From: Homalodisca vitripennis
Taxonomy: Eukaryota; Arthropoda; Insecta; Hemiptera; Cicadellidae
Length of the DNA stretch: 64,000 bases
Assembly: GCF_021130785.1 (NCBI RefSeq)
Contig: NC_060214.1
Location: 7,069,001 to 7,133,000 of the forward strand
Direction of reading: 5' to 3'
The notes beneath the pieces are model-generated. The model did no database searches, was not told the origin of the DNA, and saw only the letters and a program-made list of their open reading frames with translations. Below, in pieces: positions 33,656 through 45,764 of this stretch; position 1 is the first letter of the stretch, and each line of letters opens with the position of its first letter. The position numbers were made by a program, and so were the translations under genes.

Positions 33656-34620
33656 CCTATGGGTACAAGTTCAATTTGATGAGTACGGTTGTGTTCAAGA
33701 GTATCTTGACACCGTACGTCACAGTGGACCCTCGAGCTGCAACTAGAGGGGTCTATATGAACAGCAGGTACTTATGGATAAGGTTGGAGAAAGAGGTATT
33801 TTTAATAGCTGTATTTCTTTATTTCTCAATGCACTCGCGTAGACTAATGAGAGGAAATTTTCCTGATGTTCCCTTTACACGTTTATATAATTAGCTTTAA
33901 ATGTCGCTTATTTATTTGTTGAAATGTCAAAGATATCTTCTCCTGACAAAAATTATCATAGTTTCAAATTTCACCAACGAAATCATCACACAATGGTGAA
34001 AGCATCCTACTTTGAGTTTTTCGAGTGAGCAGGATTTAAAGGGTGGCGGGGATGGGGTGTATGGTGGGGGTGGTTGGGGGTTAGTACGCCACAATACGTG
34101 CACTCACATGAGACTGATTGATGGCATATCGGTAGTGACACGGCTCTGTATAAATGTTGTGTTTCACCCCTCCGCTGCGCCACTTCTTATAATATAACTG
34201 ACAGTCCCTTCTGTGCCAAGGAGCAGGCTGGGGTCACTTGCAGACGGGTTCGGTCAATTAGCTGACGTTTTCTGCACGAAATTAGTGTCTTTCAAGAGTT
34301 TGGCAATAGTAATCGTCAAAATCAGTTCAATACATTTCATTGAAATCTATAACTAAGGTGTTCAATGAATTTCCTTCTGATTTCTTCAAAAAGGGCAGTA
34401 ACATTGCCTGTAACCGCAGCCAGTGTTACGGATGGTCCATTATAAACCTATTATTTTCAGCTCATACTTTCTTTGTGATGCTGATTATTAAAACAGTTCT
34501 GACCACAGCTGATTCATCTTTGGTAAAAATGAAGCAGTGGACGAGTCAACATCGTGTTATGTGGTATCGCACGTTTTTGAGTTTTCGGGCTTCTTTGGAA
34601 TCAAAACTATGAGAGTTAAA
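33656..34620. other. Unassigned stretch
   Basis: A G-rich run (GGTGGCGGGGATGGGGTG, then GGTGGGGGTGGTTGGGGG) lies at 34041-34080 and could form G-quadruplexes. The short frames have no recognisable domains. Confidence 0.35.
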
Positions 34621-34626
34621 AATCGA

Positions 34627-34852
34627 AGAATGTCTTATTTTACCAGGTGAAATTAGTGCTAACATGCCCTCTCTAACACTTAACCTGGAGCCCAACGACT
34701 TGAAGGCGACTTTCAAACCACCACCAACAGCGGGCTGCTTGCAAGGACAGGATCGCTCAGCAGTCACCTATCCAAGCAGCAGCCACGCTCAAAGTTACTT
34801 GATTCGGTTATCTTGCGATAACCACTGTACCCGCTACACTGCGCCATTGGCA
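34627..34852 (-). mobile_element. 5S rRNA-derived SINE, copy 1 (full length)
   Basis: On the minus strand the head aligns with animal 5S rRNA. GCCAATGG sits at the start, then GGGTACAGTGGTTATCGC, then GATAACCGAATCAAGTAACT (5S: GATCACCGAAATTAAGCAGC in Drosophila), then GCTTGGATAGGTGAC (the box C area). The non-5S body contains TGCAAGCAGCCCGC, GGTGGTGGTTTGAAAG, CCAGGTTAAGTGTTAGAGAG and CACCTGGTAAAATAAGACAT. Internal Pol III promoter parts (A box, intermediate element, C box) lie in the 5S-like head. The two overlapping frames (34546-34767 minus, 34664-34888 plus) are artefacts. Confidence 0.75.
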
Positions 34853-37798
34853 GAGATAAGAAGTACCTTTTATTTCATTATAAAATAGAGAACAATTTTA
34901 TAAACCAATTAAATTTTGCGTTGGGGATGGACAATAAGAAATCAAAAAAAGTAAAACTAGTAATACAGTAAATATAAATTAATAAAAACTAAAGATAGTG
35001 AGTATATTCAAATGACCCAGGACATTTTAGTTCCATGACGGTTTAGAATGGAAATGAACTTGTTATGGTACAAGCAATACGTAGCGACTGCGGTCACCGC
35101 TAATGTATCAATCACTGAATTACACAGACTGTTTTTTGGGAAATATTATGTCCCGTCTTTGTCATGTGGTATAACCAGTTGGAACTTCAGATCTAACAGG
35201 TTGTGATTTTCGGTTCGGGCTAGCTTTAAGAGCACAGCTTTTGTAAAAAAAAAACCCTTACCACGTCCATGCAATATCAACGACCACTTCGTCAGGTAAT
35301 GGCAAATTTTCAAAACATATTTTGAACATGTGAATCAATTGACGGTGTTAGTCAATTAAAATGGCATAAAATTTACATATCTTAACTATTTCAATAATTA
35401 AAAAATATTATTTTCTACAGTTTTATTTAAAATTTGAAACTGTCAGTATTAACCGCTCAATATGATACGATTATTTCAAAAATTAAACAGCAAGAATACA
35501 TCTGCTAGGAAAACATATGGTTTTATGTGACAATTCTGTAATGTCATGTATAACTCATTTTTGTCCACTGTATATTTTTAAAAACAGTCAGCTCAACTAA
35601 ATAGAGCTCTGCGTTGCCAAGACGTCGTAAGAAATTGGACTTTGATGAGTTAAGTCAAAGTTTTTCTGCTTAAAAAGCATGTCATGAAGGGAAAATGAAC
35701 CAAGTAATATCTACCTACAAGTAATGTATTCCTAGGGAAACAAGTAGATCAAAGTCTCAAGCTTCAAGAGAAAACATCCATCTTTGTGCAGACTATAATA
35801 GTCTGTGAGCCGAGCGCCAATCTGCATGTATAAGTACACGACCTAGTCTTTTTGTGAAATCGATTGAGAAAATTCCCCTGAGATAGAAATCGATCATCTG
35901 TCAAGATACATTTGTGGAGGTCGAAACGAGAGGTATCAAAAGGGTTAAAAATATTAATCAATATTTTTCTTTTCAGGTTTTTTCATAGCTAGGTAGGCAC
36001 ACCTCAAACCCTAGGAAATTACGGCAGAAAACCTAAAAAGACATGTCTTGGGTAGAAAAAAGTGCCTCGTTATCTGACGCTGATCTAATTATTATTTATG
36101 TGTTTTACCAATAAAACCGTAAGCTGAGAATAGAATATTATTTGATTTGTTTAACCTTTAGATCCAAACTACCAAAACTGTGGTAACTGACGATTAATTT
36201 GTATATATGGAAATTTCCTTTTTAGACATAGACCATAGAAAGGCTTTTAGGTCAAAATAAATTTGCTGTTCCTTATGTTCATGTTTAATAAGTAATACTA
36301 AATGTAAATAAAAGTTTATTTTCATAGAAATTAATCCTATGTGTCAATTTAGAGACCTCTTGCACCCACGGACTTCATTCTGTACTTAAATTAAAACTAA
36401 ATAACTGCTTTATAACTTTTTCATTTTACACTCCACCGAATATCCTAGCCAAAAAATAACTAAAATAGAAATTATGAACCTTTTTGGGAAAATAGCCAAT
36501 ATTTGAAATCGAATGTCTTGGGAACTACTAGATCTGCAGTTAGGCTCAAGGCTTAATTTTTTAAAATTTTATGTGCTTTAAAAAAAGGCCCGAGCGACTA
36601 TTGGCATAAACTAACCCTTCATGTATTATTAACTGAAACAGAAACAAATCCGAAAATTTTAATAAAGTTAAGATAAAGGATTTCGAAGCTCCAAACCTGG
36701 TTTAAATAGTACTCTAACAACATATCAAATATTCAGCTTGGTGCAATATTTGTATCTTCACTTATCTGGTGAATGGCCTATATCGATTTAACGAAAAGCA
36801 AGATTGCGTGCATAGCTTATATACAGTAATGCGAATATGCTCTCGGCCCCTGTAATGTAAGGTTCTGTAAACAAAATTAGTAAGAATGTTTTTCACTTGA
36901 ATAGATTACATTGTGGTGATTAACTGTAAACGAATATAATTTTGATACATGATAATAAAGATGCATTTAAAGTAGAAATTGCCAGCTTTCAGCCATCTTT
37001 ACAGCAAAGGGTGTGTGCAAGATTCTCCCATGTGGTGTAAAAATTGTAGCTGAATTATTACTGCTAAAGGAAAAGTATTATAAGATTTAAAGAGCTAGAG
37101 GCATATGCTAACATAGCCTGGTTAATTTGAAAAAAAATCAACGAGAAATATTGTAAAGACTGCATCAAATGAAAGGCAAGTCTGAAGGACCAGATAAGAA
37201 TCAAAATTGCAACTCCGGTCGTCTGTAATTTTCCATATGTACTTTGTTATATGAGCATCCCACATTCTATTCACATAGGCCGGATAAATCAAGCCATGTT
37301 ATACAAAAACTAACACTCCACGATGAATAAATACAATATTGTAGTTAGGCATTAAAAGTAGTGATTTTAGACAAAATTGTAACCAGGCCCAAAGGAACCA
37401 GCTGAAGATAAGGATGTGACTTTTACAGTAAGTATATAGATTGTGAATCGTGGGAATCACGTGTCCCTAATAAAATATAACTTTGTAAGGAAATTCCATA
37501 TTTTACAAATTAAGTATTTACTTTTTTTATGAGTATACCTACAGAATATATTCTGATAAAAAATTACTTTTAGAGCATATTAAAACCGCGTTCTGCCATA
37601 GAGTTGGATTCATTATTCGAGAAGGGTGAATGTTTTTAGTTGCATATGTGGAATTACAATTACGTTTATAGTTATACAAAATGAGCACTGCATTTCTAAG
37701 GTAGTGAGTGCATGTTTTATTCCTGAGAAAAAAGTCGATAACAGAAAAAGAAGGTAGAGTTTTCTTTACTCTGATTTCCTATTCCCTCTGCTTATAGT
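34853..37798. other. Long unassigned AT-rich stretch with degenerate family D pieces
   Basis: About 2.9 kb with no supported gene. Family-D-like words occur at 35855-35960 (TAGAAATCGATCATCTGTCA, GAGGTATCAAAAGGGTTAAA) and 36160-36235 (GTGGTAACTGACGATTAATT). A poly-A of about 10 lies near 35248. Nothing else is visible. Confidence 0.4.
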
Positions 37799-38622
37799 CA
37801 GGGTGACCAGACGTCCGGCTTTAGGAGGACATGTCCTCCCTTTTAATGCTTGTCTTCCAGGCTTTTGAAAATTATGTCAAATTTCCGGCTTTTTGGGGAA
37901 GTCTTGAAAATTCGAAAATTGTAGCGTCACATTACAATATCCTTCCGATTACCGAAGTCCCGAAGATAGACAATGACAAGTTATTGCAGCGCACATGTAA
38001 TGCCATGGCATGTGATGTGCTGTTAGATTCAGTTGTATGTTGAGTGTTGTCTATAGTGTCACTGACTCACTGTTGTTTCTATCCGCTCAGCTGCACTGGC
38101 GCTACTACCCCTCGATTTTATATTTACGTTTTAAAAAGGATAGATTAATTTTGTTAAAATATATTTTATATTTTTCTGTTATAGTGATAATGGCTTATAT
38201 ATGTATGCTAGTAAAACTTTCTAATAATGTAATAAATCAATGCAATGAATTAATTCCATTTATTTCAAAAAGGTATTTTTAATATAATTCTAAAAATTTG
38301 GGTTAAAACATTTTTAACGTTTAAAGAGAAAAATTATAACAACAGTTTATTCAATCTATTACTCAAAATAATAGCCAATTTTATTCTTTAATTATGTTTC
38401 ATTTTTTGATTTATATGCCAAAACAAATCCATGAGTATTTTATTTCCATTATAATACGAAATAAAATACTAATTTATAATGTACATTTTATCAATAATGC
38501 ATAAATACATGTTTTTCGCAAAGTTTATATAATTTTTCAATACTGTCCTCCTTATTGCTTTAATATCCTCCTTTTTCACCCCCAAAAGTCCTCCTTTTTG
38601 GAATTTCCGTCTGGTCACTCTG
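37799..38622. mobile_element. hAT-like non-autonomous transposon with terminal inverted repeats
   Basis: The left end is CAGGGTGACCAGACGTCC and the right end, inverted, is CAGAGTGACCAGACGGAAAT. GGAGGAC words lie just inside both ends. Flanks of 8 bp are CTTATAGT and GTTGTAAT (5 or 6 of 8 alike), consistent with an old 8-bp target duplication typical of hAT. The 0.82 kb interior holds two short plus-strand frames (37831-38043 and 38037-38282) without a recognisable BED finger or catalytic domain. Confidence 0.75.
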
Positions 38623-38726
38623 GTTGTAATTGTCACAATGCCAGTTGCCACGTGGCATATCACCTTAAAACTCCTATACTTATGAGGTCAATCAAACACA
38701 AAATGATCCGATCATAGCTTCAAATG

Positions 38727-38968
38727 TACGAGTATCATACCTGTGTAGAGGGTACAACGGTTATCGCAATGTAACCGAATCAAGCAACGTTGCGCGTGGC
38801 TGCTGCTTGGATAAGCGACCGCTGAGCGATCCTGTCCTTGCAAGCAGCCCGCCTGCCCGGAAATTAGTGGTGGTTCGGAAGCCACCTTTAAGCCGTTGGT
38901 TCCCAGGTTAAGTGTTAGAGCGGGCTTCTTAGCCCTAACTTCGCCTGGTAAAATAAGGCATTTTTACT
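38727..38968 (+). mobile_element. 5S rRNA-derived SINE, copy 2
   Basis: The head reads CATACC, then TACAACGGTTATCGCAA, then GTAACCGAATCAAGCAACGT, GCGCGTGGC and TGCTTGGATAAGCGACCGCT (38803-38822). The spacing follows 5S rRNA from its first stem to box C. The body matches copy 1 (GCAAGCAGCCCGCCTGCCCG, GGTGGTGGTTCGGAAG, GGTTCCCAGGTTAAGTG) and ends TCGCCTGGTAAAATAAGGCA. The match to 5S covers roughly 90 bases; the body is unrelated to rRNA. Confidence 0.8.
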
Positions 38969-38989
38969 GTTTTATGCCTAACCTCTCGG

Positions 38990-40300
38990 TACTCGAGCAC
39001 TTTCTTCACCGATGACTAATGATCATGCACTCGTCTCCCTGCTGAAACACATGTACCACGTCATGTCCGCGTCGCACCCCAGTGACAAATAAACACCCCT
39101 CTCGGCAAGCTAGGGGTTGCGGTCTAAGAAGAGCTAATATACATCTAAATGGATCAGAATTAGAGGCTCGTGAAGAGGATAATCCGCATCATTAGTCAAA
39201 ACGCCGTCAGCTCTCGCAAAGGCTCGTGGTAAGGGGGGGAGGGGGTGCGGTTCTTGCTTATTTTAATGATTCTGATGTACACCAAGCATCAACGTTGTGA
39301 CATACAAATTTTCTAAGCTACGAGGGTCACTCAGAAGGCAGCTAAAATTGACCTATTTTATCAATTTCTGGAGCGCTTTAACAGAAATTTCTTTTTGGAA
39401 TAGTCTTTGGAAGTGTCTAAGTAGAGTGTTTCATATTCAAATTCTACTTAGTCAAAAGTCTTTATTTTCTATTGCACATTTTTCTTGCCAATTTTCCTCT
39501 ATCTACTACTGGCATGTAACTTTCAACTTGCCTTCTCATAATGGCATTTAAAATAATTCATTTTCATACCTGACCCATTTTGGAGTATACTGTTTAGCTC
39601 TCACATCTTGTTCTCAAGTCTATTGTGGTCTTTTTGATCCTACCCGTTTTGTTTTTGTTTTATTTGTGAAACACAATAAATAATATTGGCCAAAATCATA
39701 CTCAAACGTCAATTATTTTGGTTTATTTAAAAAGTTAGTTCTCTACAACTCTCAACCACTTCGTTTATAATAGTCATGTGTTAATAGTTTTTTTTTTTAT
39801 TTATTCCTTTAATTCTTTGTTTTAACTGAAATTTATGGCTAGGGGATTCCAAAGAAGATAGATCTTTTAATAGTATAAATTTATGTCCTAACCACCTTAA
39901 GCTTTTGATCATCACGTTTTAGAGGCAATTTTCAAAATTGTTTTTTAAACAACGATAATTTTTTTTAAAGCGTTCGCAGGAAAAGTAATTCGTGTATTAC
40001 TGGCATCCAGAAGTATAACTCCTTTCTTCCAGCGATACTGACAGAGGTAATTTGAATTTTTCCTGATGTTTCATTCAGGTACGATATCTAAAATGAACTG
40101 TAACAAATGCTTAAAATTTGTAAATACTATGACACAGAACTTAACTTAATTCACTTAGCTCGTTTTACGTATCAGGTCCCACAGTTGACCAGACCATGTA
40201 GCAGCTCTGCACATTACATTACTCAGAAGGCTGACAATGACGTATTCATGGCCCGACCTCTCCACCGAGGTAGCTCCTTCATTCGTCACCACCTCTGTCT
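38990..40300. other. Unassigned stretch
   Basis: A GC-richer part at 38995-39260 includes GTCTCCCTGCTGAAACACAT and a GGGGGGAGGGGG run (39235-39246). The rest is AT-rich with no recognised element. Confidence 0.35.
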
Positions 40301-40304
40301 ATTA

Positions 40305-40720
40305 ATCACCTAGGCTCGGGTACTAGCTGTTCTACTGGCCCTGGCCCTTGAGTGAAGGGCGACAACGGTTTCGCGACCTAGGCGGCCCTCAGAAGGTTGT
40401 CCCTTTGTACCGGGTGATTCATGGTGTCACCGCCGACGTGGAGAAATGATCTCCGGTGACAGTTCTGGAATAGGTCATGTTCCACTTGGAGGGGATGTTG
40501 AAAGTGATACGGCTTGATGAGAGCTATCAACGGACAAGTTGTGCCGGTGTGGCTGTGTTTCTTGCAAACTGACATCCTTGGAGTTCTCACTGGCTATAAT
40601 CCACTGGAATTTTGTTATGGTTTTCCATAGAGACTCTAATGTAGAGATCCCTTTTTCAATCCCAATTTCACACTTCCTAAATCCTTGCCAATCATTATTT
40701 TCAGACTCCAAAATCACCCT
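40305..40720. other. GC-richer block, possible decayed coding sequence
   Basis: The minus strand has two overlapping frames (40475-40717, 40378-40590) in a block of near-balanced base composition. The peptide (FRKCEIGIEKGISTLESLWK) looks protein-like but I recognise no domain. On the plus strand GACCTAGGCGGCCCTCAG and GTCACCGCCGACGTGG stand out. It may be a relic of a mobile element or an unassigned exon. Confidence 0.25.
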
Positions 40721-41575
40721 TTGTTCGAATATGCATCTCGTATACCTTGAATAGATTTGTTAGCCAGGCTCATTGGAATTGGATAAAATATTTTATTGGG
40801 CTGGTGTTACAATTTGCTTAGTGTTTTATTTTTTCATAAAACAATAAAGACTTAAACGAAACCGGTTTTACAAAAACCTTGTCAGTTTATTTACTTTTTC
40901 ATTCGGCAATTTTTTGACATAGCTCAGTAAAAAAGGTATTTTGGTATCACAAAAATTGAGAAGGGAACTCAAAAGGATGATGCTAAACTCAAGAATTGTT
41001 ATGAAATCAGTTACTCGATATTTTAAAGAGAAACTGAAAAGGGTTTTCAAACCATTTTTTGTCTTTATATACAAAAGATTAAAATCTAGTATACTTCCGC
41101 GAGATGGGCCCACCTATAGTTTTATGCAGTATATTGTTACATAGCTACAATAAGATAAGTGCAATAATTTCCAACTGTACACAAAAAATTTAAATCGAAA
41201 CAGTACTCACATGTGATCAGTTGTCAGTGTGTTTCAGACATCATTTTCAGGATGGTGATTATCTGCCTTGCTGCAAACATTATATCTCAATTATTACACA
41301 ATTAAGATCAAAATTAAATGTTGTTTTATCAGTGACAATTTTAAACAATGTTTATATTTTGGTTGATACAAATTTTGAAGAGGATTATTTACGTCTCAAC
41401 TTGTAAGAACTTTAGAGAAAACGGTGGATACTGTGTTTTATCCTCAGGCTATTTACAAAATCTTTTGGTCCTATATTCTTTGCTTCCTTATAAGGTTTCA
41501 AGATAGCGGGCCGTACAAGTATTAGTAACACAAAGCAGTATTACCGGCAAATATATAACCCAATCACAATTCTTA
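40721..41575. other. Unassigned AT-rich stretch
   Basis: Short frames on both strands at 40868-41144 overlap each other and have lysine- or phenylalanine-rich, AT-driven composition. I see nothing supported. Confidence 0.4.
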
Positions 41576-41579
41576 AGTA

Positions 41580-41820
41580 ATTGGCTGAGCGTTAGTGAAG
41601 TATAACAACATTTCACATTTGTCCGTCTGTTCGCACTACATCTTGAGAACGAACTGATGCCTAGACTTACAATGTTCCATTATGCTTCATTTCAAAATAA
41701 GCAGCATCGATTTCGATGGGGTTTTGACAACATTCTTACATTATTAATAAATAAATTTATATAAAAAAGGGGGAGAGGACATTTCAATATGAGACACAGC
41801 AACGAATGTAACCTAATGAA
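41580..41820 (+). repeat. Interspersed repeat family B, copy with head
   Basis: It starts TTGGCTGAGCGTTAGTGAAG and contains TCTTGAGAACGAACTGATGC, TATGCTTCATTTCAAAATAA and GCAGCATCGATTTCGATGGG, matching the order in the 59 kb and 1.5 kb copies. Confidence 0.65.
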
Positions 41821-42014
41821 ATAATCAATGGAATTCAAAATTTGCATGCAACTTCAGCGCAACCTTGTTGTAACCAAAACTACTACGATTGTAATTTGTT
41901 TTTAAAATGATTTTCAATTTTTTTAATATAGAATTTTTAGTTAAATTGTGTAAAATAATTAAATATTTATATTGATACAACATTTCAAACAAGTATTTAA
42001 TCATTAATATAGTA

Positions 42015-42440
42015 AGATGATTTTTCTAGACATTTGCCATCGTTCAGTGATACAAAAAATCAGTAACACTAAATTTCGAGATCTGTAACCGTTGCAGGTG
42101 GTTGGTCGGTGAATGCAGACGTATTGTGACCTGTATTCTGTAGTCTAGTTTTGATAATTAGTGTTGTGTTTAGTTTTTTATTAAGTGCATGTTTTAGAGT
42201 TAGTGAAGTTGACACACAACATGGTGGTTGTGATTCCTGACTTAAGCGTGTCACAACGCTCTGGTATGATTTGTTTATTTTAACCTAGTTTGTAATTATG
42301 TCTTAGGTTAGTTATTTACCTGAAGAAGAGATCAGACTGCAGATCTCGAAACGTAGTGTTACTGATTTTTTGTATCACTGAACGATGGCAAATGTCCGGA
42401 AAATCCTGTTTCCTTTACAATCCTTTCATCGTCAAGAACA
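42015..42440. repeat. Family H palindrome with the best hammerhead-like core
   Basis: The left inverted piece (minus sense, about 42025-42092) ends in the core, then the plus-sense long copy runs from GGTGGTTGGTCGGTGAATGC (42099) to CGTCAAGAAC (about 42440). On the plus strand CTGAAGA (42320-42326), one extra A, GAGATC (42328-42333), loop AGACTGCA, GATCTC (42342-42347), GAAA (42348-42351) follow in order. Downstream, CGTAGTG can pair with CACTGAACG if two bases bulge. This is hammerhead-like, but the U-H cleavage step expected after that helix reads A instead. Confidence 0.7.
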
Positions 42441-44680
42441 AACTTCAAACAAACAATAATATAGTAAGTTTTCAAACTGCATTAAAACAAATCACTGATG
42501 TACTTACAGTTAAAGTAACAGCCTTATATGTTGTTAGGGGAGTTATAATCCATAACACCTATGTTTGGAAGGATTTTCTGCCATGGACTTAACACAGTTA
42601 AACCAGGATTTTTTTATTTTTGGGATGACATATAGGAATACATGTGGAATATATGACGTGGAGCAGTGTGACATGGAAGAGAGCAGAGGTTGTGAATTCA
42701 CTAAATGACCATGACACACCTCAGATACGGTTGGGGAGGCTTTTCTCTTTGTCCTGGTTTTAAATGATCGCCCACTACGAACTACACTCATATCGAGTAA
42801 ACATGGCGTTGACATCGATACGGAGTACGTCAAGGTCATCTAAGTTTCTAATTGTAATAAAAAAATCACTAAAATATAAATGTATACATGTTTTGAAATT
42901 AAAATGAAGCAACTAGAGAAAGCTGCAAACTTTTTAGTTAATGCAAGGAACTAAAAAACAAATTATAATGATTGTAGTTTGAGTAAACGAAAGTCATTTA
43001 AAAGTCAGTACCACGTAATTTTTAAATGAGGCGCCATGTTTTACCAAAAGTACAAGTAACAAAATGAAAACCAAAACAGATCCGATTTCAAAATAGAACG
43101 TTATTTTTATAAAAAATTAAAAGATATAATTGACTTTGAACAGTTATCATTTATTACTTCACAGACAGCACATATTAATTAGCTGTATTTATGGCTCACA
43201 CATCCATACATGACGTAACACCTTATATGCATAAACACGTAGTATAATGATATGCACTACTTAGAGACTAATACGCCAATCAATGTTGATTATGGCATAC
43301 CCACTGTCGATATTCAACTAGGGCATTCGCTATTGCTATGATGTAATGTACTAAACCACGTGATTGCTTCAGTTGTTCCCTATGGAACAAAGTATATTTT
43401 ATAATTATAGTAAAGACCATTAATAAAAAAATATTTGTATAACTAATCACTTTTAGACTAATTTTCTAAATTTTTATATAAAATTTGCAGTCATTAAAAA
43501 TTGTGTGGTGTTGCCTTTGAATTTAAAAGATTTGTTTTTACAAAATAAAATTACTTTATATATTGTATCCTAAACCTTTTTATATCCTAATTAGGTGATT
43601 TTACTGCAAACACTAAGTTGGTTATCTGAAGAAGAGGCAAAAAACAATCAAGAATATTCGAATGAAATTATTTTAGAACATCACGGATTCTGGCTAAGGC
43701 GTTAAGGAAGTTTTCGGGATTAACTTTCAAGACATTTTAACTATTGAACTAAAATCTTGTATACGATACTTTATATCGTACTGCAACTTTCACATTTTAT
43801 GTGTTTATACATCAAAACATACAGAGTTCCCGTACATAAAACAAAATCAAGAGGTCTAAGAAATATAGCACTTTTAAAAGAATTATTAGAGTGTCCTTGA
43901 AGTTAGAAGCCGAAAACCACTTTTCATTGAACCTAGTTTCTTGTGACATTACTATATGGATTTCCTCTGAAATGAAATCGATCTACCGCATATCATTGTA
44001 GTTGGGATCGAAATTTTACGATGTAGATAGTTTTGAAAGCTTACATAATAATTTTACTCATGTCGTATTTTTTAATTGAGATGATTAATCCATTGCCAAA
44101 CAGATAAGTAAAACTTAATAAATCAGTGTCAGCCATCTATATCGCTAAAATTTCATAATCAAATATGTTTTTGGTTTTAATTGTGGCAGGCTAAAATATG
44201 ATCCAATTAAAAAGTTATTATTCGATATTTTTAACCATCGATACTCTCCCCCGCCAAAATTAACATGCCTGCCGATCGATTTCTTCTTTAGGGAGATCTA
44301 CTCCATCGATTTCCCAAAAAAACATAAAACCTATTGCTGGAAGTCGCTTGCTCGCGCAATGCGAACTGGCTCTTTTGCTCCTAGACAAATTATATAATTA
44401 CTACTAGACGGGCATAACTTATGTAGTGCAAAAATTTCTGATGTAGCTGCTCAAGTATGACAGCACTACAGTTTATACCAGAATTAAAAAGTATGATTAT
44501 ATCAAAAATAAACGCCAATGTAATCATTAATTTACATTACAAAATTTTAATAAATATTATAAAACAAATTAAAATTATTAGCACCCAGATTGTCTAGAAC
44601 AGGTCCGCCCTTTGGTGGATTGCATTAGTAATAGACTTGATGTAAAATATTCGTTCAGTACAAATAGGCAGTTTGTACAG
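42441..44680. other. Unassigned AT-rich stretch with family D traces
   Basis: About 2.2 kb without a supported gene. Family-D-like words lie at 43970-44020 and 44210-44300 (ATGCCTGCCGATCGATTTC, TTTTTAACCATCGATAC). The minus-strand frame at 42543-42839 has no recognisable domain. Confidence 0.4.
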
Positions 44681-44834
44681 CTGACCGCTGAGCGATCCGG
44701 CCTTGCAAGCAGCCCGCCTGCCCGGCCATTGGTGGTGGTTCGAAAGTCACCTTTAAGCCGTTGGTCCCCAGGTTAAGTGTTAGAGGGGACTCCTTAGGCT
44801 TAACTTCGCCTGGTACAAATAAGACATTATTTTA
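44681..44834 (+). mobile_element. 5S rRNA-derived SINE, copy 3 (5'-truncated)
   Basis: It begins within box C (GACCGCTGAGCGATCC) and continues with TGCAAGCAGCCCGCCTGCCC, GGTGGTGGTTCGAAAGTCAC and CCCCAGGTTAAGTGTTAGAG. It ends with TTCGCCTGGTACAAATAAGA. The upstream 5S-like head is missing, as expected of an incomplete reverse transcript. Confidence 0.8.
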
Positions 44835-45760
44835 GTTTAGTACACCTACAAGTGGAAATATTTCAAAGAATTTCTTCGGAAGAAGTAGACAATTCATCGT
44901 CAAAATTAACATTTATGATTGTTTAAAAAGTTATTTATTGAAACCTGCATTCCAACACGAGAAACTAAGCTCAAATCAAATTTGGCACTTTAAAAATATT
45001 TTGTTGTTTACTTTATTTAAAACAAACACTACTGTAATACTGTCTACTGTAACATTGTATTGGTGTTTTACTACGTAATAAGCCCTTGAAATAAAGACGC
45101 TAAGCGTGTCATTCACCTTAAGTACCGAGACCTTCAGAAATATAGTCACACAATAGACAAAAAACAGACAAAATCAGAGCCATTTAAAATAATGAATTAT
45201 AGGAAATTGATCCAAAGCCGATAGATACCGTAATAGACCAGAATCCGAGAGCCAAGTTGCATTGCAAAAGCAAACTACCAGATTTTTATCGAATCAAAAG
45301 AAGAATTTTCCTTCAGAAAAAGATCGTTTGTCGGCCACGCTAGTTTTGGGGGAGGTTGAAATGGTACTGGTATCATAAGGGTTAAAAATATGAAACAATT
45401 TTCTTTTTACTTGGCACATTAAAAAAAACCTATGTGTTTATCATATTTTAGCCGTATACAGTTGGCTGATACTGGTTTAACTTATATGTTTGATGACGGT
45501 TTTAATTGTCTCAAACAAACAAAAATTACTATATGTGAAAACTTATCGTGTAAGCTTTTAAACATTTCTCCTTCGTCCAATTTCGGTCCCGACAAAGACT
45601 ATTGTGGTTGATTATTGTATTCTTTCTTAGAGGAAATTCCTCTGCTGATAAAAAACTAGGTGTATGGCTATATGTAAAGATATGTAAATTGTAGTTAAAT
45701 CAGCGTCAGTGCGTCATGTAATACTTGACTTTTCTTATATATCTTATGGCTGACGGTGAT
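44835..45760. other. Unassigned, with a family D trace
   Basis: About 45280-45400 shows family-D-like words (AAAGATCGTTTGTCGGCCAC, GGTATCATAAGGGTTAAAAA). Nothing else. Confidence 0.35.
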
Positions 45761-45764
45761 ATAA

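Noticed and set aside
38727..38830. Possible functional 5S rRNA gene
   Set aside because: Many substitutions in invariant 5S positions, no 3' half of 5S, and the body is shared with three other dispersed copies.
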